A DNA stretch of 64,000 nucleotides from Pontibacter deserti. Its GTDB lineage: Bacteria > Bacteroidota > Bacteroidia > Cytophagales > Hymenobacteraceae. Position 1 is the stretch's first letter. The number at the start of each line of letters is the position of its first letter. The notes under the pieces are model-generated. The model searched no databases. It worked only from the letters and a program-made list of their open reading frames with translations, and was not told the DNA's origin. This document shows, piece by piece, positions 51,920 through 59,777 of this stretch. The stretch lies in the NCBI RefSeq assembly GCF_023630255.1, contig NZ_JALPRS010000003.1, positions 186,001 to 250,000 on the forward strand. Reading direction: 5' to 3'. Made by a program: the position numbers and the translations under genes.

Positions 51920-52939
51920 ATGGTACGTACGCGACTTAACATGATTTGGTGCCTGCTACAGGAAACCTGGTTGGAGTTCCTGGATAATAATTCATTTCAG
52001 AAAGGTGCCGCGCTGGCTTACTACACCATTTTTGCGTTGCCACCCATGCTTATCATCATCATCAGTGCCAGCAGTTATTTTCTGGAAGAGCAGGCCGTTT
52101 CGGGGGAGATATACTTTAGAATTAAAGAGCTGATAGGTTCGGAAGGAGCCTATGCCGTGCAGAAGATGGTGGAAAATGTAAACGCCTTTGCCAATTTAAA
52201 CCTGGCAGCCATAATTGGTGGCGGCGCATTGTTTATTGCAGCCACAGGCTTGTTTGTGTCGTTGCAGGATTCGCTGAACGAGATATGGTATGTGAAGCCC
52301 AAGCCCAAGCGCGGCTACCTCAAACTGGTACTCGACCGTTTCTTGTCTTTCGGAATGATTCTGGCGATTGCTATTTTACTTTTGCTGTCGTTGCTGGCCA
52401 ATACGGTGCTGGTTATAGTTGGTGATTTTCTGACTGCTCGTTTATCGGGGTGGGTAGTATACATTCTGCACCTGGCTAACCTGATGTCGAGCTTGGTAAT
52501 GATGACCTTTTTGTTTGCCTGCATCTATAAGTTCTTGCCGGATGCCAAGATTAAGTGGCGGGATGTATGGGTTGGGGCAGTAGTAACCGCTATACTGTTC
52601 TCCTTGTTCAGGGGTTTGATCGGGTTTTACTTGGGTAAGAATGATGTGGCATCTGTTTACGGGGCAGCAGGCTCTGTAGTACTTATACTTACGTGGGTGT
52701 TCTTTACATCCCAGATCATCTTCTTTGGAGCAGTTTTCACATTTGTTTACTCTCGTAAGTATGGCCATAATATTTACCCGGCTACTTATGCCGTCCGGGT
52801 CATTCGCCAGGAAATAGAAGTTGGCAACTCAGCTGTGAACGCAGAACCGGGTAAACATGCCCAGGAAGTATATGGGGAAGAAGAAGTTATAACTACCCAG
52901 CCGGATGAGGGTGAATTAGAACAGGGAGCGAATATTTAA
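51920..52939 (+). CDS. YihY/virulence factor BrkB family membrane protein
   Basis: 339 residues, six hydrophobic helices (about 32-52, 96-113, 137-160, 178-202, 216-232, 246-272). Family blocks FQKGAALAYYTIFALPPMLIIIISASSYF, GGGALFIAATGLFVSLQDSLNEIWYVKP, RGYLKLVLDRFLSFGMILAIAILLLL, WRDVWVGAVVTAILFSLFRGLIGFYLG, GAAGSVVLILTWVFFTSQIIFFGAVFTFVYS. The C-terminal 50 residues are acidic and soluble. The old RNase BN label is wrong for this family; its role is unproven, perhaps lipid transport. Confidence 0.93.
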   Translation: MVRTRLNMIWCLLQETWLEFLDNNSFQKGAALAYYTIFALPPMLIIIISASSYFLEEQAVSGEIYFRIKELIGSEGAYAVQKMVENVNAFANLNLAAIIGGGALFIAATGLFVSLQDSLNEIWYVKPKPKRGYLKLVLDRFLSFGMILAIAILLLLSLLANTVLVIVGDFLTARLSGWVVYILHLANLMSSLVMMTFLFACIYKFLPDAKIKWRDVWVGAVVTAILFSLFRGLIGFYLGKNDVASVYGAAGSVVLILTWVFFTSQIIFFGAVFTFVYSRKYGHNIYPATYAVRVIRQEIEVGNSAVNAEPGKHAQEVYGEEEVITTQPDEGELEQGANI

Positions 52940-52940
52940 G

Positions 52941-53020
52941 TTTAGGAGTTAGCGAGTTAAAGAAGGATGAAAGGACAAAAGACTCAGCAGTTTAACTCCT
53001 TTGTCTTTTATCCTTCATCA
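52941..53020. repeat. Inverted 7-bp phased repeats after the BrkB-type gene
   Basis: Left arm GAGTTAG, GAGTTAA, GAAGGAT, GAAAGGA, CAAAAGA with one-base slips. Right arm on the minus strand GATGAAG, GATAAAA, GACAAAG, GAGTTAA. The arms can pair to a long hairpin between convergent genes and might end transcription. Confidence 0.55.
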
Positions 53021-53038
53021 AGATATCTTTGAAGAGCT

Positions 53039-53419
53039 CTATTTAACCGCAATACACGAAATCTCTACGTTCACATCTTTTGGTAAACGACTCACTTCTA
53101 CAGTTTCGCGGGCTGGAGGGTTGCTGGTAAAGTAGCTGCCGTACGTTTCGTTTATCTTACCAAAGTTGTTTAGGTCTTTCACAAAAATGCTGCACTTTAC
53201 CACGTTACTGAAATCCATACCAGCTTCTGAAAGTATAAACTGCAGGTTTTTCATAACCATGTGCGTTTCTTCTTCTATGCTGCTGTTTACCAGTTCGCCG
53301 GTTTGCTGGTTCAACGGAATCTGACCCGAAACATAAAGTACGCCGTTAGCCATAGTTGCCTGGCTATAAGGCCCGATAGGAGCCGGCGCGTTCTGTGAGT
53401 TAACAATGGTATGTGCCAT
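53039..53419 (-). CDS. RidA family (YjgF/UK114) reactive imine deaminase
   Basis: 126 residues, one chorismate-mutase-like domain that forms trimers. INSQNAPAPIGPYSQATMANGVLYVSGQIPLNQQTGELV, ISEAGMDFSNVVKCSIFVKDLNNFGKINETYGSYF, and NPPARETVEVSRLPKDVNVEISCIAVK with the active-site Arg near 105 are all present. It hydrolyses enamine/imine products of PLP enzymes in the cytoplasm. Divergent from the next gene with a 47-base gap. Confidence 0.95.
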   Translation of the reverse strand: MAHTIVNSQNAPAPIGPYSQATMANGVLYVSGQIPLNQQTGELVNSSIEEETHMVMKNLQFILSEAGMDFSNVVKCSIFVKDLNNFGKINETYGSYFTSNPPARETVEVSRLPKDVNVEISCIAVK

Positions 53420-53466
53420 TCTGAATTAGTTTAAATGTTTATCTTTACCATCAAAAGTACAGAAAT

Positions 53467-54150
53467 ATGCACATACTTGTTTTGGCTGGCCCAGAAATGG
53501 CCAATGAGTTCAGACAAAAATTTCAGGAAGATGATAATGGCATCCGCTATACTTTCCTGCAAAGCCATAATATAATTGATGCGCAACTGGAGCCTTCTGA
53601 TGTAGTGTTTGATTTTCTGCTGCACGAGCAACCTGAGCGGTTAAGTATGTATGCTCCCAGCCAAGTTGTTTTCTGCAATGCGGCAACTATACAATTGGCT
53701 GCACTTGTAAAAGCTTCCGGCGTCGAAAGACCATGTACTTTGATAGGGTTTAATGGACTGCCTTCTCTTTTCAATAGACCTGTGCTGGAGGTAAGTCTAC
53801 TGCATAAAGGATGTGAGTCTCGCCTTATAGAAGTTTGCAACGAGTTAGAAACAGATTTCCTGATCGTGGATGATCGTGTGGGTTTGGTTACTCCTCGTAT
53901 ACTTTGCATGATCATTAATGAGGCTTGTTATACCTTGCAGGAACAAACAGCAGGTATAGAAGATATTGATCTGGGAATGAAGCTAGGTACAAATTATCCT
54001 AAAGGCCCTTTTGAGTGGGCAAACCAGATAGGTATAGCTAACGTGTATAATGTGCTGCAGGCAGTTTATGAAGATACCAAAGAGGAGCGTTATAAAATAT
54101 GCCCGCTGCTCAAGACGAAGTATCTGAAAGGGGAAATGTTTGAAGTATAA
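53467..54150 (+). CDS. 3-hydroxyacyl-CoA dehydrogenase C-domain protein without the NAD motif
   Basis: 227 residues. The C-terminal half matches the 3HCDH C-terminal domain: FNRPVLEVSLL, DDRVGLVTPRILCMIINEACYTLQEQ, IEDIDLGMKLGTNYPKGPFEWANQIGI, VYNVLQAVYEDTKEERY. The N-terminal half should be a Rossmann fold with GxGxxG, but the sequence reads MHILVLAGPEMANEF and later CTLIGFNGLP; no glycine motif is left. The fold may persist but NAD binding is doubtful. Either a non-catalytic relative or a changed cofactor site. Promoter: TATCTTTA near 53440. Confidence 0.75.
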   Translation: MHILVLAGPEMANEFRQKFQEDDNGIRYTFLQSHNIIDAQLEPSDVVFDFLLHEQPERLSMYAPSQVVFCNAATIQLAALVKASGVERPCTLIGFNGLPSLFNRPVLEVSLLHKGCESRLIEVCNELETDFLIVDDRVGLVTPRILCMIINEACYTLQEQTAGIEDIDLGMKLGTNYPKGPFEWANQIGIANVYNVLQAVYEDTKEERYKICPLLKTKYLKGEMFEV

Positions 54151-54183
54151 AGTATAGCAGCAATTATAAAGTATAAGCAATAA

Positions 54184-54214
54184 AAAAGGAGACCTGATTG
54201 AGTCTCCTTTTCTG
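54184..54214. terminator. Bidirectional terminator between the 3HCDH-like gene and glmS
   Basis: AAAAGGAGAC - CTGATTGA - GTCTCCTTTT with T and A runs on both sides. Confidence 0.9.
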
Positions 54215-54232
54215 TTTTATAGTTAGTAGCAA

Positions 54233-56068
54233 TTACTCTACAGTTACTGATTTTGCCAGGTTACGTGGCTGGTCTACGTTGCAACCACGCATTACTGCAA
54301 TATGGTAAGACAACAACTGCAGCGGAACTACAGAAAGCAATGGCATCAGGTGCTCGCTTGTTTCCGGAATTTCGATAACATGGTCTGCCATAGCAGGTAT
54401 AGTTGTATCGCCTTCAGTTACGATAGCAATTACTTTACCTTTACGAGCTTTCACTTCCTGCACGTTCGATACAATCTTCTCATAAGAGCTGTCTTTCGTT
54501 GCAATAACAACTACAGGCATCTGCTCATCAATCAAAGCAATCGGGCCGTGCTTCATTTCGGCAGCTGGGTAACCTTCAGCGTGTATGTAAGAAATCTCCT
54601 TCAGCTTAAGCGCGCCTTCCAGGGCAACCGGGAAGTTATAGCCACGACCTAAGTATAAGAAGTTGGTCGCATCCTTATAAATTTCAGAGATTTCCTCGAT
54701 CTGCTTATCCAGTTTAAGCGTCTGCTCTACTTTCGCAGGTATCTGCTCCAGTTCAGCAATCAGTTGGTGCAGTTTTGTGGTTTCTATAGTTCCGCGCTTG
54801 CTGCCGATGATCATAGCAATAAGGGTAAGAACTGTAACCTGCGCTGTAAACGCTTTTGTAGAGGCAACACCAATCTCAGGGCCTGCGTGTGTATAAGCAC
54901 CTGCATCAGTAGCACGTGCAATAGATGAGCCTACCACGTTACAGATACCGAAAATAGTAGCACCTTTAGATTTGGCCAGTTCAATCGCTGCCAGCGTATC
55001 GGCTGTTTCACCAGACTGTGATATGGCAATTACAATGTCATTCTCACTAACGATCGGGTTACGGTAACGGAACTCTGAAGCGTATTCAACTTCAACAGGT
55101 ATGCGTGCCAGGTCCTCTATCAGGTATTCAGCTACCAGACCTGCATGCCACGAGGTACCGCAGGCAACTATAAGTATACGGTTAGCATTTGCGAACTTAT
55201 TCTCATACTCACGGATACCGCCCATCATCAGGTGGTTCCTCTCTGCGATCATACGGCCACGCATGCTGTCAAGAATTGAACGAGGCTGCTCAAAAATCTC
55301 TTTCAGCATAAAGTGTTCGTAGCCACCTTTTTCAATAGACTCCAGGGCTAGTTCCAGGCGCTGAATATAAGGTGTCTGTTGCACATCTTCTTTTGTGCGG
55401 ATATCTAACTGGCCATCTTTGACAACAGCAATTTCATAATCATTCAGGTAGATTACATCGTTGGTATACTCGATGATCGGAGTAGCATCAGAAGCAAAGA
55501 AGTATTCACCTTCACCAACACCAACTACCAACGGACTACCTTTACGAGCAGCTACAATATGATTCGGGTCATCTTTAGACAATACAACTATAGCATAAGC
55601 ACCTACTACTTCGTGTAGTGCCAAACGCACAGCTTCAACTAAAGAGCAACCAGTAGTGGTACGAATGTCTTCAATTAAATTAATGAAAACTTCAGAGTCG
55701 GTATCTGATTGGAAAGTATGGCCTTTTTCTAATAACAGTGTCTTAAGAGCTGCATAGTTCTCAATAATACCATTATGAATGATCGCAATTTTACCTGATG
55801 TAGAATAGTGTGGGTGGGCATTTACATCGTTCGGTTCGCCGTGGGTAGCCCAGCGGGTGTGGCCCATCCCGATGGTACCATGTACATTTTTATCGGCTAT
55901 AAAGGCTTCAAGCTCACTAACCTTACCCTTCTTTTTGTAAACATTAAGGCTGCCGTTCATCAGTGCTATACCTGCACTGTCGTATCCTCTGTACTCCAGG
56001 CGCTTAAGGCCTTTAATAATAATTGGGCAAGCTTCTCTGTGCCCTACGTATGCTACAATTCCGCACAT
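54233..56068 (-). CDS. glmS: glutamine-fructose-6-phosphate aminotransferase (isomerising)
   Basis: Makes glucosamine-6-phosphate for peptidoglycan and LPS. 611 residues: N-terminal glutaminase with Cys2 (MCGIVAYVGHREA), RLEYRGYDSAGIAL, GHTRWATHG, IIHNGIIENY and DTDSEVF; then two SIS domains (about 285-430 and 460-600) with SQSGETADTLAAI and YAEGYPAAEMKHGPIALID, and the C-terminal NLAKSVTVE with a Lys that closes the site. No glmS ribozyme is seen in the short 5' region, where a 10-bp palindrome surrounds the promoter. Confidence 0.97.
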   Translation of the reverse strand: MCGIVAYVGHREACPIIIKGLKRLEYRGYDSAGIALMNGSLNVYKKKGKVSELEAFIADKNVHGTIGMGHTRWATHGEPNDVNAHPHYSTSGKIAIIHNGIIENYAALKTLLLEKGHTFQSDTDSEVFINLIEDIRTTTGCSLVEAVRLALHEVVGAYAIVVLSKDDPNHIVAARKGSPLVVGVGEGEYFFASDATPIIEYTNDVIYLNDYEIAVVKDGQLDIRTKEDVQQTPYIQRLELALESIEKGGYEHFMLKEIFEQPRSILDSMRGRMIAERNHLMMGGIREYENKFANANRILIVACGTSWHAGLVAEYLIEDLARIPVEVEYASEFRYRNPIVSENDIVIAISQSGETADTLAAIELAKSKGATIFGICNVVGSSIARATDAGAYTHAGPEIGVASTKAFTAQVTVLTLIAMIIGSKRGTIETTKLHQLIAELEQIPAKVEQTLKLDKQIEEISEIYKDATNFLYLGRGYNFPVALEGALKLKEISYIHAEGYPAAEMKHGPIALIDEQMPVVVIATKDSSYEKIVSNVQEVKARKGKVIAIVTEGDTTIPAMADHVIEIPETSEHLMPLLSVVPLQLLSYHIAVMRGCNVDQPRNLAKSVTVE

Positions 56069-56090
56069 AAGTCTGTTGTGTAAAAACTAT

Positions 56091-56116
56091 AATAGGTACC
56101 CGCAAAGGTACCTATT
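56091..56116. promoter_or_regulatory. 10-bp perfect inverted repeat over the glmS promoter
   Basis: AATAGGTACC - CGCAAA - GGTACCTATT. The minus-strand -7 box TACCTTTG (plus CAAAGGTA, 56103-56110) lies in its middle, 35 bases before the glmS ATG. It may be an operator for glmS or the terminator of the DUF4270 gene, or both. Confidence 0.6.
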
Positions 56117-56138
56117 AAAAATATTATAATAATAGAAT

Positions 56139-57545
56139 CTAGTCTACTTTTGTAAAGTATACGCGTAGCTTCACGCCTTTCTCAACAGTGTTGCTAAGTA
56201 TAGCTCTGTAAGGAATAATTTCTTTTGATATTGCTACCGTTCCAGAACCTGCATTTGTAAACTTAGCTGGTGCAATCAACAAGCCATCGTTTGGTTTTTT
56301 ACCAAGTAAGATAGCCTGTACATAGCTGGTTATATTTACTGTATACTGTTTTTTATCTGCATCAAAAAGGAGCTGAGCAGGATACCTGGTGCTATTCAGT
56401 GCATACGCTGCATCAAATGGAACAACCCGTGTCTCACCATTGCTATTCTTCAAAATGCGATTACTGCTATTTGTTTCATACAGAGCCAGGGCTTTCGGTG
56501 CAGCTAACTTTGTATCTGATGCTGTTTTGATAGGTATAACCAGTTCTGCTCTGTTAATAACAATATTGCCATGCTTTTCCTTAAGCTTAGCAAGGTGAGG
56601 TATAGTTAGCTTCGTTAAAAGCTGAGTACCGGACTGAATGTAACTTTCATCACCAGTTTCTGAAGATTCAAGTAAAACGTTTTTACCTAATCCTTCTAAA
56701 GCTGTTCCACTACGATCAGCTGTTATATTAGAGAAATCTCTCGTAGTAGCGCTGCCAAAGAAAAATGTATGTGATTTACGAACCGAATCAGCCCCTGTTC
56801 CACTTCCATTTCTGAAGTATAAAGTGAGCTTTGAATTATTAGAACCAAGGTTCAGGCCTAAAAGGAATTTAGGGTCGCCTGTTGGTACAAACGCAAAGCC
56901 TTTTAAAAACTGTGCAAAATTTGCCTGATTTTTAAGATTTGTAGTGCCAGATTGGTTTAGCAGATTTTGAGCAAACTCTTGATCAAGTACTATTGATGGA
57001 CGTGAATAATGCTCACCAATAATCTTACCTGTTGTATCCTTTACCTCTACGATCTCAGGTTTAAAAGTAACGCTACCTAATACTTTAGGATCATAAGCAA
57101 GCGATGAGTTTGTAAAGTAAGATGCCTTCTCTTGGAAAGACTCAGTAAGTTCATGCACTTCAAATGTTATAGGTTCACCAATATCACCATAAAAAGTAGA
57201 GTCATAATCCAGCGTAAGCACAAGCTTGTCTAATAGCCTGGGCTTATTCTTATCTCCAAAAACAACGTCTGTACCACTTAAAGCCACTTCAGTAAAAGTT
57301 GTTCCCTTTACATTACCTAATACAGCATCCCAATACCCGCCAAGTATAGCTCTATCCTGGTTAAAGGCAAGTATAGAATCGGGCTGAGAAACAGTGCCTG
57401 TATTTATAGTTAATGTATCAGTATAAGTAGTTCCGGCAAGATTTTCATCTTGTAGGTCTATACCAATATCAGATGGGTCTTCGCAGGAAGCAAGTGTAGC
57501 AAGGGAAAAGAAGAATAGGGCAAATCTTCTAACGGCTGAGTTCAT
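56139..57545 (-). CDS. DUF4270 lipoprotein
   Basis: 468 residues. Signal with lipobox LASC (Cys near 22): FALFFFSLATLASCEDPSDIGIDL. The body is the strand-rich DUF4270 domain: DTLTINTGTVSQPDSILAFNQDRAILGGYWDAVLGNVKGTTFTEVAL, KLVLTLDYDSTFYGD, GFAFVPTGDPKFLLGLNLGSNNSKLTLYFRN, and NGLLIAPAKF near the end. In Bacteroidota this gene often sits with a GT5-type domain gene and panC, as here. Its start overlaps the GT5 gene stop by 17 bases, so they are co-transcribed. Function unknown; possibly surface-exposed. Confidence 0.9.
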   Translation of the reverse strand: MNSAVRRFALFFFSLATLASCEDPSDIGIDLQDENLAGTTYTDTLTINTGTVSQPDSILAFNQDRAILGGYWDAVLGNVKGTTFTEVALSGTDVVFGDKNKPRLLDKLVLTLDYDSTFYGDIGEPITFEVHELTESFQEKASYFTNSSLAYDPKVLGSVTFKPEIVEVKDTTGKIIGEHYSRPSIVLDQEFAQNLLNQSGTTNLKNQANFAQFLKGFAFVPTGDPKFLLGLNLGSNNSKLTLYFRNGSGTGADSVRKSHTFFFGSATTRDFSNITADRSGTALEGLGKNVLLESSETGDESYIQSGTQLLTKLTIPHLAKLKEKHGNIVINRAELVIPIKTASDTKLAAPKALALYETNSSNRILKNSNGETRVVPFDAAYALNSTRYPAQLLFDADKKQYTVNITSYVQAILLGKKPNDGLLIAPAKFTNAGSGTVAISKEIIPYRAILSNTVEKGVKLRVYFTKVD

Positions 57546-58338
57546 TATACAGGTTATAGTATGAATCTAAAAGAGTATCGTCGGCGCTAACTGTGCTGAT
57601 GTTCTTCGCAGTAAAATCGCTGAACAAGGCATTGATATTCTCGCTAAAATCTTCGTTTGTTTTAATTACTGAATCAGCATACTCCATACCTATTTTCAGG
57701 AAGCTGTCAATGTCGGCAGACTTCAGGTGGTCCAGCATGCTGTCATCAATATCCAGCATCTTTACTTTTTCTGCCAAGTCGCCTGCAAACTTATGTGTAT
57801 AGTTGTGGTTATATACCGTAAACATCGACTTAGAATCTTTAAAAATCGGATCTTTTTTATAGGTTGTTTTCAGGTACATTGGTATCAAGCCGGTCATCCA
57901 GTCGTTGCAGTGTACAATGTCTGGTTGCCAGCCTAATTTTTTCACCGTTTCAAGCACACCCTTACAGAAGAAGATGGCACGCTCGTCGTTATCCTGGTGA
58001 AAGTTATTGTTCTTGTCAACGAAAACGGACTTTCTGTGGAAATAGTCTTCGTTGTCGATAAAATATACCTGTAATTTAGCATTCGGAATAGAAGCCACCT
58101 TAATAACCAGTGGTTTTTCATCATCGCCAACAGCGATGTTTATACCTGACAGGCGAACAACCTCATGTAAACGGTTCTTGCGTTCGTTAATTATACCGAA
58201 CCTTGGTACAAATATGCGGATCTCCATACCTCTTTCCTGCATGGCCTGTGGTAGCGTGTTCAGAAACTCTGCTACTTTTGTGGTCTGAAGGAAGGGAAGA
58301 ATCTCGGTGGCGGCGTACAGGATTCGCAATTTTGACAT
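57529..58338 (-). CDS. stand-alone GT5 (glycogen/starch synthase) N-terminal domain
   Basis: 269 residues: only the first Rossmann half of the GT-B fold. LRILYAATEILPFLQTTKVAEFLNTLPQAM aligns with the glycogen-synthase start, but the ADP-glucose motif KxGGLGD is replaced by TTKVAEF. IVHCNDWMTGLIPMYLK (HxxDW) and FTVYNHNYTHKFAG are kept. The second half, with the E-x7-E motif, is absent. Length shows it is not a window truncation. Catalysis as a glycogen synthase is unlikely; binding of sugar or regulation is possible. The pattern recurs in Bacteroidota beside DUF4270 and panC. Confidence 0.85.
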   Translation of the reverse strand: MSKLRILYAATEILPFLQTTKVAEFLNTLPQAMQERGMEIRIFVPRFGIINERKNRLHEVVRLSGINIAVGDDEKPLVIKVASIPNAKLQVYFIDNEDYFHRKSVFVDKNNNFHQDNDERAIFFCKGVLETVKKLGWQPDIVHCNDWMTGLIPMYLKTTYKKDPIFKDSKSMFTVYNHNYTHKFAGDLAEKVKMLDIDDSMLDHLKSADIDSFLKIGMEYADSVIKTNEDFSENINALFSDFTAKNISTVSADDTLLDSYYNLYNELSR

Positions 58339-58344
58339 GAGTTT

Positions 58345-58420
58345 GTAATTAAAAATTAATAAGCAACAGTATTGGGACGTGCAAAATTAGTATTTTTTAT
58401 TCTAATTTTCAATTTTATCT
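58345..58420. repeat. Short inverted 7-bp phased repeats upstream of panC
   Basis: Left GTAATTA, AAAATTA, ATAAGCA; right TCTAATT, TTCAATT, TTATCTG. Two AATT units at a 7-base step in each arm; weaker than the other elements. Confidence 0.35.
58382..58389 (-). promoter_or_regulatory. -7 box TAATTTTG for the GT5-DUF4270 operon
   Basis: Minus-strand exact TAnnTTTG, 44 bases before the GT5 start at 58338. Confidence 0.6.
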
Positions 58421-58429
58421 GCTGTGACT

Positions 58430-58437
58430 TACTTTTG
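58430..58437 (+). promoter_or_regulatory. -7 box TACTTTTG for panC
   Basis: Exact TAnnTTTG, 34 bases before ATG 58472; divergent from the box at 58382. Confidence 0.6.
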
Positions 58438-58471
58438 CCGGCTTTTATAGTTTTAAACTGAAACACAACAT

Positions 58472-59326
58472 ATGCAAGTAATTACGCAGGTAAACACACT
58501 TCGGGAAACAATGCAGGCACTACGTTGCAGTGGCAAGAGCATAGGCTTTGTGCCAACTATGGGCGCCCTGCACGAAGGACACCTGCAACTGCTGCGCGCA
58601 TCTGTAAAAGATAATGACATTACTGTTTGCAGCATTTTTGTAAATCCGACACAGTTTAACAATGCCGAGGACTTTAAACTATACCCACGCACACTGGAGG
58701 AAGACATAGTACAGCTGCAAACAACTGGCTGCGATTATCTTTTTGCACCAACTCCCGATGATGTATATCCACAACACACTATGTTACAGTTTAGTTTCGG
58801 AAAGCTGGAGCAGGTAATGGAAGGGGAGCACCGGCCGGGGCATTTTAACGGAGTGGCAACGATAGTGGGCAAATTATTCCATATGGTGCAGCCGCATAAA
58901 GCTTATTTCGGGCAGAAAGATTTACAGCAGGTAGCTATAGTTCGCCAGCTTATATTTGGGTTAGGTTTTAACGTGGAACTGGTGTGTCATCCTACTGTGC
59001 GTGAGGCTAATGGGCTGGCTATGTCCTCGCGGAACAAAAGGTTAAATAAAGAACAGCTTGTTACAGCAGTTAGTTTGTACGAGGCGCTCCAGTTAGCCAA
59101 GTCTCAGCTAAAGTATAAATCTCAGGAAAGTATAAAAGAAGCCGTAGCAGACTATCTGCGCCAGAAGCCGGAAGTAACCCTGGAGTATTTCGAAATAGCT
59201 AACCCGCTTACGCTGCAGCCCATAGAAAGTATAGCCGATGCCCGGGAGGTAGCTTTATGCATCGCTGCCCATGTTGGCCCGGTACGCCTGATCGATAACT
59301 TGGTAGTGAATCTTAGCGAAGTATAA
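58472..59326 (+). CDS. panC: pantoate-beta-alanine ligase
   Basis: Joins pantoate to beta-alanine using ATP to make pantothenate. 284 residues. FVPTMGALHEGHLQLLRAS (HIGH-type motif, near 26-44), FVNPTQFN, YPRTLEED, RPGHFNGVATIVGKLF, YFGQKDLQQVAIVRQLI, REANGLAMSSRNKRL (KMSKS-type motif). C-terminal dimer domain complete. Supplies the substrate of coaX; its partner panD follows 94 bases later. Confidence 0.96.
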   Translation: MQVITQVNTLRETMQALRCSGKSIGFVPTMGALHEGHLQLLRASVKDNDITVCSIFVNPTQFNNAEDFKLYPRTLEEDIVQLQTTGCDYLFAPTPDDVYPQHTMLQFSFGKLEQVMEGEHRPGHFNGVATIVGKLFHMVQPHKAYFGQKDLQQVAIVRQLIFGLGFNVELVCHPTVREANGLAMSSRNKRLNKEQLVTAVSLYEALQLAKSQLKYKSQESIKEAVADYLRQKPEVTLEYFEIANPLTLQPIESIADAREVALCIAAHVGPVRLIDNLVVNLSEV

Positions 59327-59391
59327 ATTGTTTGAACAAGAGCAGTATATAGCGGGTTTATACTTTCATAGTTTATCTGCCACATATTGCC

Positions 59392-59399
59392 TAACTTTG
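59392..59399 (+). promoter_or_regulatory. -7 box TAACTTTG for panD
   Basis: Exact TAnnTTTG match, 21 bases before the panD ATG, so panD has a promoter in addition to any read-through from panC. Confidence 0.6.
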
Positions 59400-59420
59400 C
59401 GCTTTATTTAGTTACAAACC

Positions 59421-59768
59421 ATGTATATTGAGGTTTTAAAATCTAAGATCCACCGCTGTAGGGTAACACAGGCCGAGCTCCATTATGTTGGTAGTATCAC
59501 AATTGATGAAGACCTGATGGATGCTGCTAATGTGGTGGAGAATGAAAAAGTTACTATTGTAAACATCAATAACGGCGAGCGTTTTGAAACCTATGTAATT
59601 AAGGGCGAACGCGGAACCGGAACTGTTTGTTTAAATGGCCCGGCTGCACGCAAAGTACAGGTAGGCGATATTGTGATTGTAATCTCTTACTGCAGCATCC
59701 CGTTCGCGGATGCGAAAGCACACAAGCCAACATTGGTTTTCCCGGATCAGCATAACCGCCTGGTATAA
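59421..59768 (+). CDS. panD: aspartate 1-decarboxylase
   Basis: Makes beta-alanine from aspartate with a pyruvoyl cofactor. 115 residues. The self-cleavage site is Gly24-Ser25 in HYVGSITID; Lys9 (VLKSKIHRC), Tyr22, Tyr57-like ([16 protein letters not shown]) and the [19 protein letters not shown] block are normal. The heterotetramer is cytoplasmic. Followed 9 bases later by the LPG-synthase-like gene, so a four-gene run panD to YugP-type peptidase is possible. Confidence 0.96.
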   Translation: MYIEVLKSKIHRCRVTQAELHYVGSITIDEDLMDAANVVENEKVTIVNINNGERFETYVIKGERGTGTVCLNGPAARKVQVGDIVIVISYCSIPFADAKAHKPTLVFPDQHNRLV

Positions 59769-59777
59769 CGCCTCTGC

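Noticed and set aside
56069..56138. glmS ribozyme
   Set aside because: The 5' region is only about 70 bases and lacks the ribozyme core.
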